This document shows positions 31,800-41,399 of a DNA stretch of 64,000 bases, in pieces (positions within the stretch are counted from its first letter, which is position 1; the number at the start of each line of letters is the position of its first letter). The stretch is from assembly GCA_036653715.1 (NCBI GenBank), contig JAVVTL010000002.1, positions 1-64,000 of the forward strand. The letters run 5' to 3'. Under the pieces are notes generated by a model. That model saw nothing but the letters and a program-made list of their open reading frames with translations, searched no databases and had not been told where the DNA came from. The stretch comes from Scatomorpha sp036653715 (lineage in GTDB: Bacteria; Bacillota; Clostridia; Oscillospirales; Oscillospiraceae). Both the position numbers and the translations under genes were made by a program.

Positions 31800-33257
31800 A
31801 TGAAACTTATCGCCCTGTTGAAGGATATTGATGTAATTGAAATGCACGCGCAGCCGGAGACGGAAATTGCGGACGTCTTCTACGACTCCCGCGCCGTCAA
31901 GCCCGATGGGCTGTTCGTCGCCATACGCGGCTTTGAGGCAGACGGCCACCTCTACATTCCCGCGGCTCTTGAGAAGGGCGCTGTCTGCGTCATATGCGAG
32001 CAGCCGCCCGAGGCGGAGATTCCCTATGTCCTCGTGCGGGACAGCCGCGCGGCATTGGCGCTCGCCTCGCGCAATCTTTTCGGCGACCCCTCGGCGGAGC
32101 TTTGCGTCATAGGCGTCACCGGCACAAACGGCAAGACGACGACGACGCAGCTTCTGAAGCATCTTTTGGAGTTCTGCCTGAGCGCAAAGGTCGGGCTTGT
32201 CGGCACAAACGGCAACATGATAGGCGACGAGCTGCTCCCGACGGAGCGCACGACGCCGGAATCCTACGAGCTGCAAAAGCTCTTTCGGCAAATGGCGGAA
32301 GCCGGCTGTACACATGTTGTCATGGAGGTTTCCTCCCACTCGCTCGCGCTCGAGCGCGTCGCGGGAATCAAATTTGCCGTCGGCGTCTTCACCAATCTGA
32401 CGCAGGACCACCTCGATTTCCACAAGGATATGGAGGACTATGCCCGCGCAAAGGCAAAGCTCTTTCCCATGTGCGAGCACTGCGCCGTGAACCTTGACGA
32501 CGACTGGTCGGGCTTCATGAGCGAGTCGTCGCGCTCCCCGGTCTTCACCTTCTCCGAGAAGCACAACGAGGCAAATCTTGTCGCAAAGGACATACGCCTT
32601 TCCGTCTCGGGCGTCAAATTCTGCGTGCTGCTCGGCAACGAGCTGCAGCGGGTGAGTCTGGGCATACCGGGACTTTTTTCCGTCTATAATGCCCTTGGTG
32701 TCATAGCCTGTGCGTCGCTTTTGGGCATCCCGCTCCCGCAGTGCGCGGAAGCGCTGGCGAGCGCAAAGGGCGTGAAGGGCAGGGTGGAGGTCGTGCCGAC
32801 GGACGGGGACTATACCATCCTCATCGACTACGCCCATACGCCGGATGCGCTTGAAAATGTCCTGCGCTCCATGCGCGCCGTGGCTCAGGGCCGCGTCGTC
32901 GTCCTTTTCGGCTGCGGCGGGGACAGGGACAGAACAAAGCGCCCGAAGATGGGGCGCATCGCCGCCGATAACGCCGATTTTGTCATCGTCACCTCCGACA
33001 ACCCAAGGACAGAGGCGCCGGAGGCAATAATCTCCGAGATTGTCGAGGGGATGAAGGGCACAAAAACCCACCGCAAGGTCATAACGGGCCGCCCGCAGGC
33101 AATCGAGTGGGCAATAGAAAACCACCGCGCCGGCGACCTCATAATCCTCGCGGGCAAGGGTCACGAGGACTATCAGATAGTCGGCAAGACCAAGCACCAC
33201 ATGGACGAGCGCGAGATAGTTGCGGAGATACTTGAGAAAAGGAAGATCAACCAATGA
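31800..33257 (+). CDS. murE: UDP-MurNAc-tripeptide synthetase MurE
   Basis: Adds the third residue of the peptidoglycan stem peptide. 485 residues: the ATP loop GVTGTNGKTTTT, a substrate Lys/His region, and SDNPRTEAP near the C-terminus. The DNPR motif is the established signature of meso-diaminopimelate ligases, so the wall should be DAP type. SD GGAGG lies seven bases before ATG. The stop overlaps mraY by four bases. Confidence 0.95.
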   Translation: MKLIALLKDIDVIEMHAQPETEIADVFYDSRAVKPDGLFVAIRGFEADGHLYIPAALEKGAVCVICEQPPEAEIPYVLVRDSRAALALASRNLFGDPSAELCVIGVTGTNGKTTTTQLLKHLLEFCLSAKVGLVGTNGNMIGDELLPTERTTPESYELQKLFRQMAEAGCTHVVMEVSSHSLALERVAGIKFAVGVFTNLTQDHLDFHKDMEDYARAKAKLFPMCEHCAVNLDDDWSGFMSESSRSPVFTFSEKHNEANLVAKDIRLSVSGVKFCVLLGNELQRVSLGIPGLFSVYNALGVIACASLLGIPLPQCAEALASAKGVKGRVEVVPTDGDYTILIDYAHTPDALENVLRSMRAVAQGRVVVLFGCGGDRDRTKRPKMGRIAADNADFVIVTSDNPRTEAPEAIISEIVEGMKGTKTHRKVITGRPQAIEWAIENHRAGDLIILAGKGHEDYQIVGKTKHHMDEREIVAEILEKRKINQ

Positions 33258-34267
33258 CGGTAAAGCTCATTTTGGCTTTTTTAATAGCATTCCTTGTTTC
33301 CACGGGGGTAGGGGCATTTTTGGTGCCGTGGCTCCGCAGGATAAAGGCGGGTCAGTCCATCCGGGAGGACGGCCCCGTTTGGCACATGTCAAAGTCCGGC
33401 ACCCCCACCATGGGCGGACTTATGTTCGTCGCCGCCTGCGTCGTCGTCTCTCTCACAGTCGGCTTCGGCTCAATGCTCGAGGGGGACTGGGGACACATCC
33501 TCGTCCTGCTGTTTGCCATCGCCTTCGGTGCCATCGGCTTTCTTGACGACTGGGAAAAGCTCAAAAAGAAACAGAACCTCGGCCTGAGGGCAAAAAGCAA
33601 ATTCATCCTCCAGCTCGCCGTCGCCGTCGCCTTCATATATCTCCTGCGCCACTTCGGCTACGTCGGCACGAGCCTCTATATACCCTTCTTCAATACCCAG
33701 CTCCCAATGCCGGAGCCGCTGTATTTCATCTTTGCCGCCTTCGCCATCGTCGCCACGGTTAACGCCGTGAACCTGACGGACGGCGTGGACGGCCTTGCCG
33801 CCGGCACCAGTATGCCGGTCTGCCTGTTTTTTGTCGCCGTGACCTTCCTGTGGGGCGAGCGATATCTCTCGCTCGGCATATTCGCCTCGGGACTTCTTGG
33901 CGGTCTGCTCGGCTTTCTTGTCTATAACTTTAACCCCGCCAAGGTGTTTATGGGCGACACGGGCTCGCTGTTTCTTGGCGGAGCCGTCGCGGGACTTGCC
34001 TTTACCTACGATATGCCGCTCATAATTCTCGTTGTCGGCGTCATATATGTACTTGAGGCGCTTTCGGATGTCATACAGGTCGGCTATTTCAAGCTCTCGC
34101 ACGGCAAGCGTGTCTTCAAAATGGCACCCTTCCACCATCACCTTGAGATGGGCGGCTGGTCGGGCAAAAAATGGACGGAAAAGCAGCTTTTCCTGCTGTT
34201 TACGGGGGTTTCCCTCGTCGGCGCGGTCATCGCCTTCATCGGCGTCTACGGGCGCTTCGGATTTTAA
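33254..34267 (+). CDS. mraY: Phospho-N-acetylmuramoyl-pentapeptide transferase
   Basis: Membrane enzyme forming lipid I from UDP-MurNAc-pentapeptide and undecaprenyl phosphate. 337 residues, about ten membrane helices. Motifs: GTPTMGGL, FLDDWEK (catalytic Asp pair), NLTDGVDGLAAG, the FMGDTGSLFLGG loop and the FHHHLEMGGW histidine motif. The start overlaps murE. murD, which usually follows, is absent; ftsW comes next. Confidence 0.96.
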   Translation: MTVKLILAFLIAFLVSTGVGAFLVPWLRRIKAGQSIREDGPVWHMSKSGTPTMGGLMFVAACVVVSLTVGFGSMLEGDWGHILVLLFAIAFGAIGFLDDWEKLKKKQNLGLRAKSKFILQLAVAVAFIYLLRHFGYVGTSLYIPFFNTQLPMPEPLYFIFAAFAIVATVNAVNLTDGVDGLAAGTSMPVCLFFVAVTFLWGERYLSLGIFASGLLGGLLGFLVYNFNPAKVFMGDTGSLFLGGAVAGLAFTYDMPLIILVVGVIYVLEALSDVIQVGYFKLSHGKRVFKMAPFHHHLEMGGWSGKKWTEKQLFLLFTGVSLVGAVIAFIGVYGRFGF

Positions 34268-34297
34268 CACGGCGTTTTTTGAGAGGAGCGTGGGCTT

Positions 34298-35455
34298 ATG
34301 CAATATGAGGACACAAGGCTTGCGGACTATACCGAGGATTCCTCGATAGGTCGCGGCGGCTTTGACCTGCCCTTTGCCATCATAACCCTGCTGCTGCTCA
34401 CAATCGGCGTCGTCATGGTGCTCTCCGCGAGCTATGCCAGAGCCTATTACAGCGACGCAACACAGCATAAGGCAACCTATTACTTCATACGCCAGCTCCT
34501 GTTTGCCGCTGCCGGCATCGGCGTAATGCTTCTAATATCGAAATTTCCTATGGCGTTTTTCCGCCGTATTTCCCCTATAATCATGATAGTCGCGCTTGTC
34601 ACCCTGCTCGCCGTGCCGATTATCGGCTCCAAGATTAACGGCGCAAAGCGCTGGATTGACCTCGGCTTCACGACCTTTCAGCCCTCGGAGATTGCAAAAA
34701 TTGCCGTAATCATGTACTTTGCCGCAATGATATGCAAATACAAGGGCAGGATGAAAACCTTCCGCTACGGCATAATGCCATTCGGAATCATTTTGCTTGT
34801 AATCGTCGGTCTGCTCATACTCGAGCCGCATTTTTCCGCCAGTATAATCATCATCGCCATAGGCGCTGTGATGCTCTACCTCGGCGGCGCGCGGCTTATT
34901 TGGTTTGTGGGCGGCGTGACGGCAATCGGCGGCGCACTGGCCATCATAATGACCTTTTTCCCCTATGCGTCCGACCGTATAAATACATGGCGCGACCCCT
35001 TCTCCTATATGCAGGGCGACGGCTACCAAATCGTCCAGTCGCTCTACTCCATCGGCTCGGGCGGGCTTCTTGGCCTCGGCCTCGGGCAGAGCCGCCAAAA
35101 ATACCTCTATCTGCCGGAGGAGCACAACGACTTTATCTTCTCCGTCGTCTGCGAGGAGCTTGGCTTTATCGGCGCAGTCACAATATTACTGCTTTTTGCG
35201 CTTCTCATAATACGCGGCTATTGGCTCGCAATGCACATGAAGGACAGATACAGCTTCCTTGTCACGGCGGGAATCACCACGCTTTTGGCAATGCAGGTCA
35301 TCCTCAATGTCTCTGTCGTCACAAACCTCATCCCCTGCACGGGCATATCCCTGCCGTTCTTCTCATACGGCGGAACGGCACTGCTTATACAGCTCGCCGA
35401 GATGGGCGTAATTCTGAGCGCCTCGCGCGATATCCCCGCTAAGTCCTCGGGGTAA
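34298..35455 (+). CDS. ftsW: Peptidoglycan polymerase FtsW/SpoVE (SEDS family)
   Basis: Septal glycan-strand polymerase working with the class B PBP. 385 residues with about ten membrane helices after a polar N-terminus of about 25 residues. The SEDS pattern is clear: GAKRWIDLGFTTFQPSEIAKI, the DFIFSVVCEELGFIG segment, and SLPFFSYGGTALL near the end. SD GAGAGGAG. Division FtsW and sporulation SpoVE cannot be told apart by sequence alone. Confidence 0.93.
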   Translation: MQYEDTRLADYTEDSSIGRGGFDLPFAIITLLLLTIGVVMVLSASYARAYYSDATQHKATYYFIRQLLFAAAGIGVMLLISKFPMAFFRRISPIIMIVALVTLLAVPIIGSKINGAKRWIDLGFTTFQPSEIAKIAVIMYFAAMICKYKGRMKTFRYGIMPFGIILLVIVGLLILEPHFSASIIIIAIGAVMLYLGGARLIWFVGGVTAIGGALAIIMTFFPYASDRINTWRDPFSYMQGDGYQIVQSLYSIGSGGLLGLGLGQSRQKYLYLPEEHNDFIFSVVCEELGFIGAVTILLLFALLIIRGYWLAMHMKDRYSFLVTAGITTLLAMQVILNVSVVTNLIPCTGISLPFFSYGGTALLIQLAEMGVILSASRDIPAKSSG

Positions 35456-35506
35456 GCCGATACCTGCGGAGAGCTCATTTACGCAAAAACAAACGGAGGA
35501 AACACA

Positions 35507-36628
35507 ATGCGATTTCTTTTCACCTGTGGAGGCACGGCCGGCCACATTAATCCCGCTCTCGCCGTGGCGGGAAGGCTGCGCGAGGCGATGCCCGATTCGG
35601 AATTCCTGTTTATCGGCGCTCAGGGGCGCATGGAGACCGATTTGGTGCCGCGCGCGGGCTACGAGATAAAAACCGTCAAAATAACAAACATACACCGCAG
35701 CTTCAAGCCCTCGGAGATAATGCACAATCTCCACACGCTGAAGAACGTCGCGGCTTCCATTGCCGAGTCCAAGCGCATAATCCGCGAATTTGCGCCGGAC
35801 GTCGCAATCGGCACCGGCGGCTATGTCTGCTATCCCGTGCTCAAGGCGGCGTCGGAGCTGTCCGTTCCCACCGCCGTGCACGAGTCAAACGCCGTCCCGG
35901 GGCTCACAACCAAGATGCTCGAGAACGTTGTCTCCGCCATCATGGTCGGCTTCGAGGAGAGCCGCGGGAATTACCGACACTCCGACAGGGTCGTCGTCAC
36001 CGGCACCCCCATACTGGGGGACTTTCTGCGTGAGGACAGAGCCGCCGCAAGAAGGGCGCTCGGCATCTCCGAGGACAGGCCGCTCGTCGTCTCCGTTTGG
36101 GGCAGCCTCGGCGCGTCTCACATGAACGACGTAATGGCTGACTTTATCGTCCGCGCCTGCGGAAATTCCTTCTTTGACCTCATCCATTCCGCCGGCAAGG
36201 CGGGACATTCCCACATGACGGAGATTTTGGATAGGGAATGCCCGGATTACCGCGCCCACGGCATGGATGTGCGCGACTACATCTACGATATGCCGCGCGT
36301 TATGGCGGCGGCAGACCTTGTCCTCTGCCGAGGCGGCGCTTCGACACTTGCGGAGCTCACGGGCATGGCAAAGCCGGCAATCCTTGTGCCCTCGCCGAAC
36401 GTCACAAACAACCATCAGGAGAAAAACGCCCGCGTCCTCGAAAACGCCGGCGGAGCACGGGTTTTGCTCGAGCCGGATTTTACGGCGGACAGCCTGCTTG
36501 GCATAGTCTCCGAGCTTTTGAGCCACCCCGAGCAGCTTGCCGCGATGTCCGCAAGCATGCGCTCCCTTGCCGTTCCGGACGCCGCCGACCGCATGGCGGA
36601 GCTTGTGCTGAAGCTTGCCGCCGACTAA
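35507..36628 (+). CDS. murG: UDP-GlcNAc:lipid I GlcNAc transferase MurG
   Basis: Makes lipid II from lipid I on the inner membrane face. 373 residues, GT-B fold: the N-terminal loop FTCGGTAGHINPALA, a second glycine loop IGTGGYVCYPVL, and the UDP-GlcNAc site CRGGASTLAELTGMAKPAILVP. SD GGAGG seven bases before ATG. It follows ftsW, as in Bacillus spoVE-murG. Confidence 0.95.
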   Translation: MRFLFTCGGTAGHINPALAVAGRLREAMPDSEFLFIGAQGRMETDLVPRAGYEIKTVKITNIHRSFKPSEIMHNLHTLKNVAASIAESKRIIREFAPDVAIGTGGYVCYPVLKAASELSVPTAVHESNAVPGLTTKMLENVVSAIMVGFEESRGNYRHSDRVVVTGTPILGDFLREDRAAARRALGISEDRPLVVSVWGSLGASHMNDVMADFIVRACGNSFFDLIHSAGKAGHSHMTEILDRECPDYRAHGMDVRDYIYDMPRVMAAADLVLCRGGASTLAELTGMAKPAILVPSPNVTNNHQEKNARVLENAGGARVLLEPDFTADSLLGIVSELLSHPEQLAAMSASMRSLAVPDAADRMAELVLKLAAD

Positions 36629-36684
36629 CATATTTCCCCCCGCGAGCATAGAATGGCGTGAATTTGTTTCTTGGGGGAAAAACG

Positions 36685-37938
36685 ATGAGCGTTTGGCATA
36701 TAAACGGCGAAAACCGTCTCTGCGGCAGCAGCACCGTACAGGGCTCAAAAAACTCTGTGCTGCCCATAATGGCGGCCTCCGTCCTCGCGCCCTGCGAGAC
36801 GGAGCTTTTGAATGTCCCGAGGCTTCGGGACGTGGAGAAAACCATTGCGATACTTCGCATGCTCGGCTGCAAGGTCGACAGAACGGACGACGCGGTGACC
36901 ATAGATTCCTCGCAGCTTTCACACGCGGAGATTCCGCATGAGCTGATGCGTGAGCTGCGCTCCTCCGTAATCTTCCTCGGCGCACTGCTCGCCCGCTGCG
37001 GAGAGGCGCGGCTCTCGCTTCCCGGCGGCTGTGAGCTGGGGCCGAGGCCCGTTGACCTGCACCTGCTCGCCCTGCGCGCGCTCGGTGCGGAGATAATCGA
37101 GGACGGCGGCGACATAATCTGCCGCTCGTCGGGTCTTACGGGCGCAAGAATAGACTTTCCTTCGCCGAGCGTCGGCGCCACGGAAAACGCAATGCTCGCC
37201 GCCTGCGCGGCAAAGGGCGAAACAGTCATCACAAACGCCGCAAGAGAGCCGGAAATCGAGGAGCTGCAGGAGTTTTTGTCCCTGCTCGGCGCGGAGATTC
37301 ACGGCGCGGGCAGCTCCACCGTAACCATCGGCGGATTTAAGCCCAAAAGTCGTGTGGGCTATCGGATAATGCCCGACCGCATAGTTGCCTCCACCATGCT
37401 TTGCGCCGCCGCCGCCACGGGGGGAGACTTGGAGCTGCGCGGGGTTGAGCCGCGGCGTTTTGCCGCAGTTTCCCGCTCGCTTTCCGATTGCGGGTGTGAT
37501 ATAATCACTACCGTCAGAAGTGTGAGACTCAGAAGCGAGGGGCGCCTTCGGGCGTCGGAGCCTGTCATCACGGCACCGTATCCCGGCTTCCCGACGGATG
37601 CGCAGCCCCTGCTCGTCGCCGCCTCCCTAAGGGCGCAGGGCACAACGGTATTCATCGAAAACGTCTTCTCAAACCGCTACCGCTATGTGCAGGAGCTGCT
37701 CCGCCTCGGTGCCAAAATCCGCACGGAGGGGCGCGTGGCGGTCGTCACCGGCGTAACCCGCCTCACAGGCGCGCCGACGGAGGCACCGGATCTCCGCGGA
37801 GGCGCGGCGCTCATCATCGCCGGACTCTCCGCCGAGGGGACGACGGACATAACAGACCCCGAGCGCATCACAAGAGGCTATGAGAACTTTGACCTCAAGC
37901 TCCGCGCTCTCGGCGCGGATATAATCTGCGACCCTTAA
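36685..37938 (+). CDS. murA: UDP-N-acetylglucosamine 1-carboxyvinyltransferase (copy 2)
   Basis: Second MurA paralogue, 417 residues, in the place where Bacillus has murB. Catalytic Cys116 lies in LPGGCELGPRP. It is clearly diverged from the copy at 6752 (for example GPRPVDLHL against GVRPIDQHI), consistent with the MurAA/MurAB pairs of low-GC Gram-positives. ATG 36685 follows GGGGG at seven bases; a GTG at 36658 would add nine unlikely residues. Both copies should bind fosfomycin through the Cys. Confidence 0.94.
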   Translation: MSVWHINGENRLCGSSTVQGSKNSVLPIMAASVLAPCETELLNVPRLRDVEKTIAILRMLGCKVDRTDDAVTIDSSQLSHAEIPHELMRELRSSVIFLGALLARCGEARLSLPGGCELGPRPVDLHLLALRALGAEIIEDGGDIICRSSGLTGARIDFPSPSVGATENAMLAACAAKGETVITNAAREPEIEELQEFLSLLGAEIHGAGSSTVTIGGFKPKSRVGYRIMPDRIVASTMLCAAAATGGDLELRGVEPRRFAAVSRSLSDCGCDIITTVRSVRLRSEGRLRASEPVITAPYPGFPTDAQPLLVAASLRAQGTTVFIENVFSNRYRYVQELLRLGAKIRTEGRVAVVTGVTRLTGAPTEAPDLRGGAALIIAGLSAEGTTDITDPERITRGYENFDLKLRALGADIICDP

Positions 37939-37955
37939 CGAGAGAGGTAATACAT

Positions 37956-38720
37956 ATGCCGAATACCCCGCGGCAAAAGCCGCGCAGGAAGAAAAAGAAG
38001 CGAGGGGCGCTCTATGCCCCCATAGCCTTCATCATAATATGCGCCGCCCTCGTCTTTGGGATGAGCGTGTTTTTTCGCGTCTCGCGTATAGAGGTCAGCG
38101 GCAACTCCCTCTATACGGCAGAGGAAATCATGGACGCCGCCGGCATCGAAAAGGGCGACAACCTTTTCTTTACCAACCGCTCCGCGGCGGTGTCCCGCAT
38201 CTACTCCAAGCTGCCCTATATATCCGAGGCGGAGGTAACCCGCTCGCTCCCCAACCGTGTCACCATCGAGGTAACGGAGAGCAGCGCAATCGCCTGCGTC
38301 AGCTCGGAGGCGGGGCCGTGGCTCATCGACAGAAACTGCAAGCTCCTCACCCCCGCAGACGCGGAGACGGAGGGAACCTTCATCCGCGTGGACGGCTTGG
38401 TCCCCATAAGCCCCTCGGTCGGCGCGCTTATAGCCCCCGGCGAGGCGGATGACCCCAAGGTCGCCTATCTTGCGGATATGCTGAACCAAATCGAACGGCG
38501 AGGGCTGACGCAGGACGTCACATGGATAGACATCTCCTCTGCGCTTAACCCGTCCTTCGACTTTCAGGGTCGCTTTACCGTCAAGCTCGGCGCGAACGAT
38601 AACACCGAATATAAGTTCGGCTTGCTGCTCTCGGCAGTCTCCCAGCTCGCCCCCGGCGACACCGGATTTATCGATCTCGACCTCTCGGTGGACAATAAAG
38701 CGCATTTTAGCCCCGCTTGA
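37956..38720 (+). CDS. divIB: Cell division protein DivIB/FtsQ
   Basis: Bitopic division protein that pairs with FtsL and DivIC outside the membrane. 254 residues: a very basic cytoplasmic tail (1-20), one helix (about 21-41), then a POTRA domain (VSRIEVSGNSLYTAEEI through PNRVTIEVTE) and a beta domain. SD GAGAGGT eight bases before ATG. It precedes ftsZ as usual, but ftsA is missing between them. Confidence 0.92.
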   Translation: MPNTPRQKPRRKKKKRGALYAPIAFIIICAALVFGMSVFFRVSRIEVSGNSLYTAEEIMDAAGIEKGDNLFFTNRSAAVSRIYSKLPYISEAEVTRSLPNRVTIEVTESSAIACVSSEAGPWLIDRNCKLLTPADAETEGTFIRVDGLVPISPSVGALIAPGEADDPKVAYLADMLNQIERRGLTQDVTWIDISSALNPSFDFQGRFTVKLGANDNTEYKFGLLLSAVSQLAPGDTGFIDLDLSVDNKAHFSPA

Positions 38721-38763
38721 CGAACGGAGGCGTGTATATTTACATTTTGGAAACAAAAAATAG

Positions 38764-38790
38764 TTGACCAGTCGGGGGAAATGATATAAC
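38764..38790 (+). promoter_or_regulatory. Promoter of ftsZ
   Basis: TTGACC (38764-38769) and TATAAC (38785-38790) with a short 15-base spacer. Predicted transcription starts near 38797, beyond the ATG at 38791, which supports the downstream ftsZ start at 38875. Confidence 0.5.
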
Positions 38791-38874
38791 ATGAGTAAAA
38801 AGAAAAAAAGCGACTATAACGGCCGGCCGGCTGCGCCGACAGGCCCTTCAAAAGATGACAGGGAGGCACAAGAA

Positions 38875-40020
38875 ATGTCTTATAAAGCAGAAAATGGCCC
38901 GGAGAACGTAGTGACGATTAAGGTCGTCGGCATAGGCGGCGCAGGAAACAACGTAGTTAACCGTATGGTGAAGTCCGGCTCTCAGGGCGTCGAATTCATT
39001 TCAATCAACACGGACAAGCAGGCCCTCGCGGTCTCGAACGCCGACCAGAAAATCCAAATCGGCGAAAAGCTGACCCACGGACAGGGCGCCGGCTCCGACC
39101 CCGATATAGGCAAAAAGAGCGCCGAGGAAAACCGCAACGAGCTTGCAAAGTGCTTTGAAGACGCCGATATGGTCTTCATCACAGCCGGCATGGGCGGCGG
39201 CACAGGCACGGGCGCGGCTCCCATAGTCGCCGATATCGCACGCGAATCCGGCATCCTCACCGTCGGCGTCGTCACGAAGCCCTTCAAGTTCGAGGGCAAG
39301 CGCCGCATGGACCAGGCACTCTCGGGCATCAACGCCCTCCTTGGCAAGGTGGACTCCCTCCTCATAATCCCCAACGACAGACTGAAATACGCCACCGACC
39401 AAAAGGTCACCCTCGCCAACGCTTTCGAGATTGCGGATGACGTTCTGCGTCAGGCAGTCACCAGCATCTCCGACCTCATAAAAAATACGGGCTTCATAAA
39501 CCTCGACTTCGCCGACGTTACCACCATCATGAAGGACGCGGGCTTTGCGCACATGGGCGTGGGACATGCCGTCGGCAAGGGCAAGGCGGAGGAAGCCGCA
39601 AAGATGGCCGTCGCCAGCCCGCTCATGGAAACCTCCATAAACGGCGCGCACGGAGTACTTATAAACATCACAGGCTCCGAGGACATGGGTCTTGAAGATG
39701 TCGAGACCGCCGCAAACCTCGTTCAGGAAGCCGCTCATCCGGACGCCAACATCATCTTCGGTGCCACCTTCGACGAGACTCTCGAGGACGAAATCCGCGT
39801 CACCGTCATAGCCACGGGCTTTGAGGACGGCAGAGCAAAGACGGTCGATTCCGTCGCCGCGGCCGCACCTCAGCAGAAGCCGGCACAGAGAGCGCCGGAG
39901 GGGCTGTATTCCGCCGCCTCCGAAAAAGCCGTCAGCACGACTGCCTCCGATTTTCCCGCTCCCGCCCCCACGGAGGAGGACCCGTTCGACAGCATCTTCA
40001 AAATCTTTAACTCCAAATAA
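38875..40020 (+). CDS. ftsZ: Cell division GTPase FtsZ
   Basis: Tubulin-like GTPase forming the Z-ring. 381 residues: GIGGAGNNVVNRM, the tubulin signature GGGTGTGAAP, the T7 loop NLDFADV, a variable linker from about 320, and a C-terminal peptide EEDPFDSIFKIFNSK that departs from the usual DIPxFLR core. ATG 38875 is preferred because GGGAGG stands eight bases before it and the N-terminus then has normal length. ATG 38791 would add 28 Lys-rich residues and has a weak SD. Confidence 0.95.
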   Translation: MSYKAENGPENVVTIKVVGIGGAGNNVVNRMVKSGSQGVEFISINTDKQALAVSNADQKIQIGEKLTHGQGAGSDPDIGKKSAEENRNELAKCFEDADMVFITAGMGGGTGTGAAPIVADIARESGILTVGVVTKPFKFEGKRRMDQALSGINALLGKVDSLLIIPNDRLKYATDQKVTLANAFEIADDVLRQAVTSISDLIKNTGFINLDFADVTTIMKDAGFAHMGVGHAVGKGKAEEAAKMAVASPLMETSINGAHGVLINITGSEDMGLEDVETAANLVQEAAHPDANIIFGATFDETLEDEIRVTVIATGFEDGRAKTVDSVAAAAPQQKPAQRAPEGLYSAASEKAVSTTASDFPAPAPTEEDPFDSIFKIFNSK

Positions 40021-40031
40021 TCCGCACATCA

Positions 40032-40061
40032 CAGGCCTCGGGTATCCCCTGAGGTCTGTTT
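40032..40061 (+). terminator. Probable terminator after ftsZ
   Basis: An 11-bp stem with one G-U and one bulge (40032-40042 with 40047-40058) is followed by TTT. It is weaker than the others here, so read-through to the acnX genes is possible. Confidence 0.5.
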
Positions 40062-40118
40062 AAAACCAAGTATAGTCAATTATTTAACACTAACATCATT
40101 TTAACAGGAGGCGATCGT

Positions 40119-41399
40119 TTGAGTATGCAACTTAACTCGGAGCAGCAGGCAATGCTGGACGGAGCGCAGGGAGATGTCATGGCAAAGGTCATGAAATCCC
40201 TTGTCATGTACGGTGAGACCTTCGGCGCGGAAAAAATGGTACCCGTGACGAGCAAATACGGTCACACCGTCATCAGCTTCGGCATAGGTGCCATGAAGCC
40301 CGTCTATGACCTCTATGACAAGCTCATAGAGGCGGGCGCTGTTTCAAAGCAGAAGTTCTCCGCAGACCCCCTGCCGCTGGACAAGCAGGTTCCGACAAAC
40401 CTGCTGCAGGACATAGTTTTCAAGAAAATCATGTACCCCCTTCAGGCGAGGTACGAAAAGCAGCTTGACGCCCTCGGCATGATGGGGAAGGACGCCTTCA
40501 CCTGCGCCTGCTACCTCGACGAGGTCGGCAACAAGCCCGAGAAGGGCGAGGTGCTCTCGTGGGCGGAGTCCTCCGCCGTCGTCTACGCCAACAGCGTCCT
40601 CGGCGCGCGCTGCAACCGCAACTCGGGAATGCTCGAGATTATGGGCTCCATCGCGGGCTGCGCCCCATATTTCGGCTTCCTGACGGACGACGGGCGCAAG
40701 GCAGACTGGATAATCGAGGTCAAAACCGACGCTAAGCCGGAGGCGCAGCTTCTTGGCTCCGCAATCGGCATGAAGGTCATGGAGCAGGTGCCCTACATAA
40801 AGGGCCTCGACAAATGGCTCGGCACGGAGCTTAACGACGAAAACACCGCCTATCTCAAGGATTTCGGCGCGGCAACGGCGAGCAACGGCGCGGTTGGTCT
40901 TTACCACATCGAAAATCTCACGCCCGAGGCAGTCGAGCAGGGCGAGGCGCTTATCCGCGAGGGCGCGCCCGTCTACGTCATCGACGACGCGGAGCTTGAG
41001 CGCGTGAAGGCGGGCTATCCCTGCATCTGGAAGGACCCGGACGCCACGCCGAAGCTCTGCTTTATCGGCTGCCCGCACCTCACCATGGAGCAGCTCAAGA
41101 GCTGGACGGACAGGGTCGAAGCGGGACTCAAGGCAAACGGCAGGAGCAAGGTCGCCGTGCCGACGGTCTTCACCGCGCCGCCCGCCGTAATTAAACAGTT
41201 CAAGACCACCTACGACTCCATAAGGCTCGAGAAAACCGGCGTAATCCTCTCCTATATCTGCCCGCTGATGTATATGAACAACCCCCTCTGCGCAAAGCAG
41301 CCGGTCATAACCTGCTCCAATAAGCTGCGCACCTACACGAGCGCGAGGTACTATACCGAGAGCGAAATACTCAATATCATAAGCGGAGGTGCAGTGTGA
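40119..41399 (+). CDS. Aconitase X catalytic subunit (DUF521)
   Basis: Large subunit of a two-gene AcnX enzyme, an Fe-S dehydratase of the aconitase superfamily. Bacterial members characterised so far dehydrate cis-3-hydroxy-L-proline; archaeal ones act on phosphomevalonate. 426 residues, with GARCNRNSGMLEI (the family GARxNR signature), several conserved cysteines and SYICPLMYMNNP near the end. TTG 40119 lies seven bases after GGAGG; an ATG two codons later is less well spaced. The small subunit overlaps its stop by one base. The substrate is not settled here. Confidence 0.87.
   Translation: MSMQLNSEQQAMLDGAQGDVMAKVMKSLVMYGETFGAEKMVPVTSKYGHTVISFGIGAMKPVYDLYDKLIEAGAVSKQKFSADPLPLDKQVPTNLLQDIVFKKIMYPLQARYEKQLDALGMMGKDAFTCACYLDEVGNKPEKGEVLSWAESSAVVYANSVLGARCNRNSGMLEIMGSIAGCAPYFGFLTDDGRKADWIIEVKTDAKPEAQLLGSAIGMKVMEQVPYIKGLDKWLGTELNDENTAYLKDFGAATASNGAVGLYHIENLTPEAVEQGEALIREGAPVYVIDDAELERVKAGYPCIWKDPDATPKLCFIGCPHLTMEQLKSWTDRVEAGLKANGRSKVAVPTVFTAPPAVIKQFKTTYDSIRLEKTGVILSYICPLMYMNNPLCAKQPVITCSNKLRTYTSARYYTESEILNIISGGAV

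Noticed and set aside
38791..38874. N-terminal extension of FtsZ
   Set aside because: Weak SD, promoter position and unusual length argue for the start at 38875.
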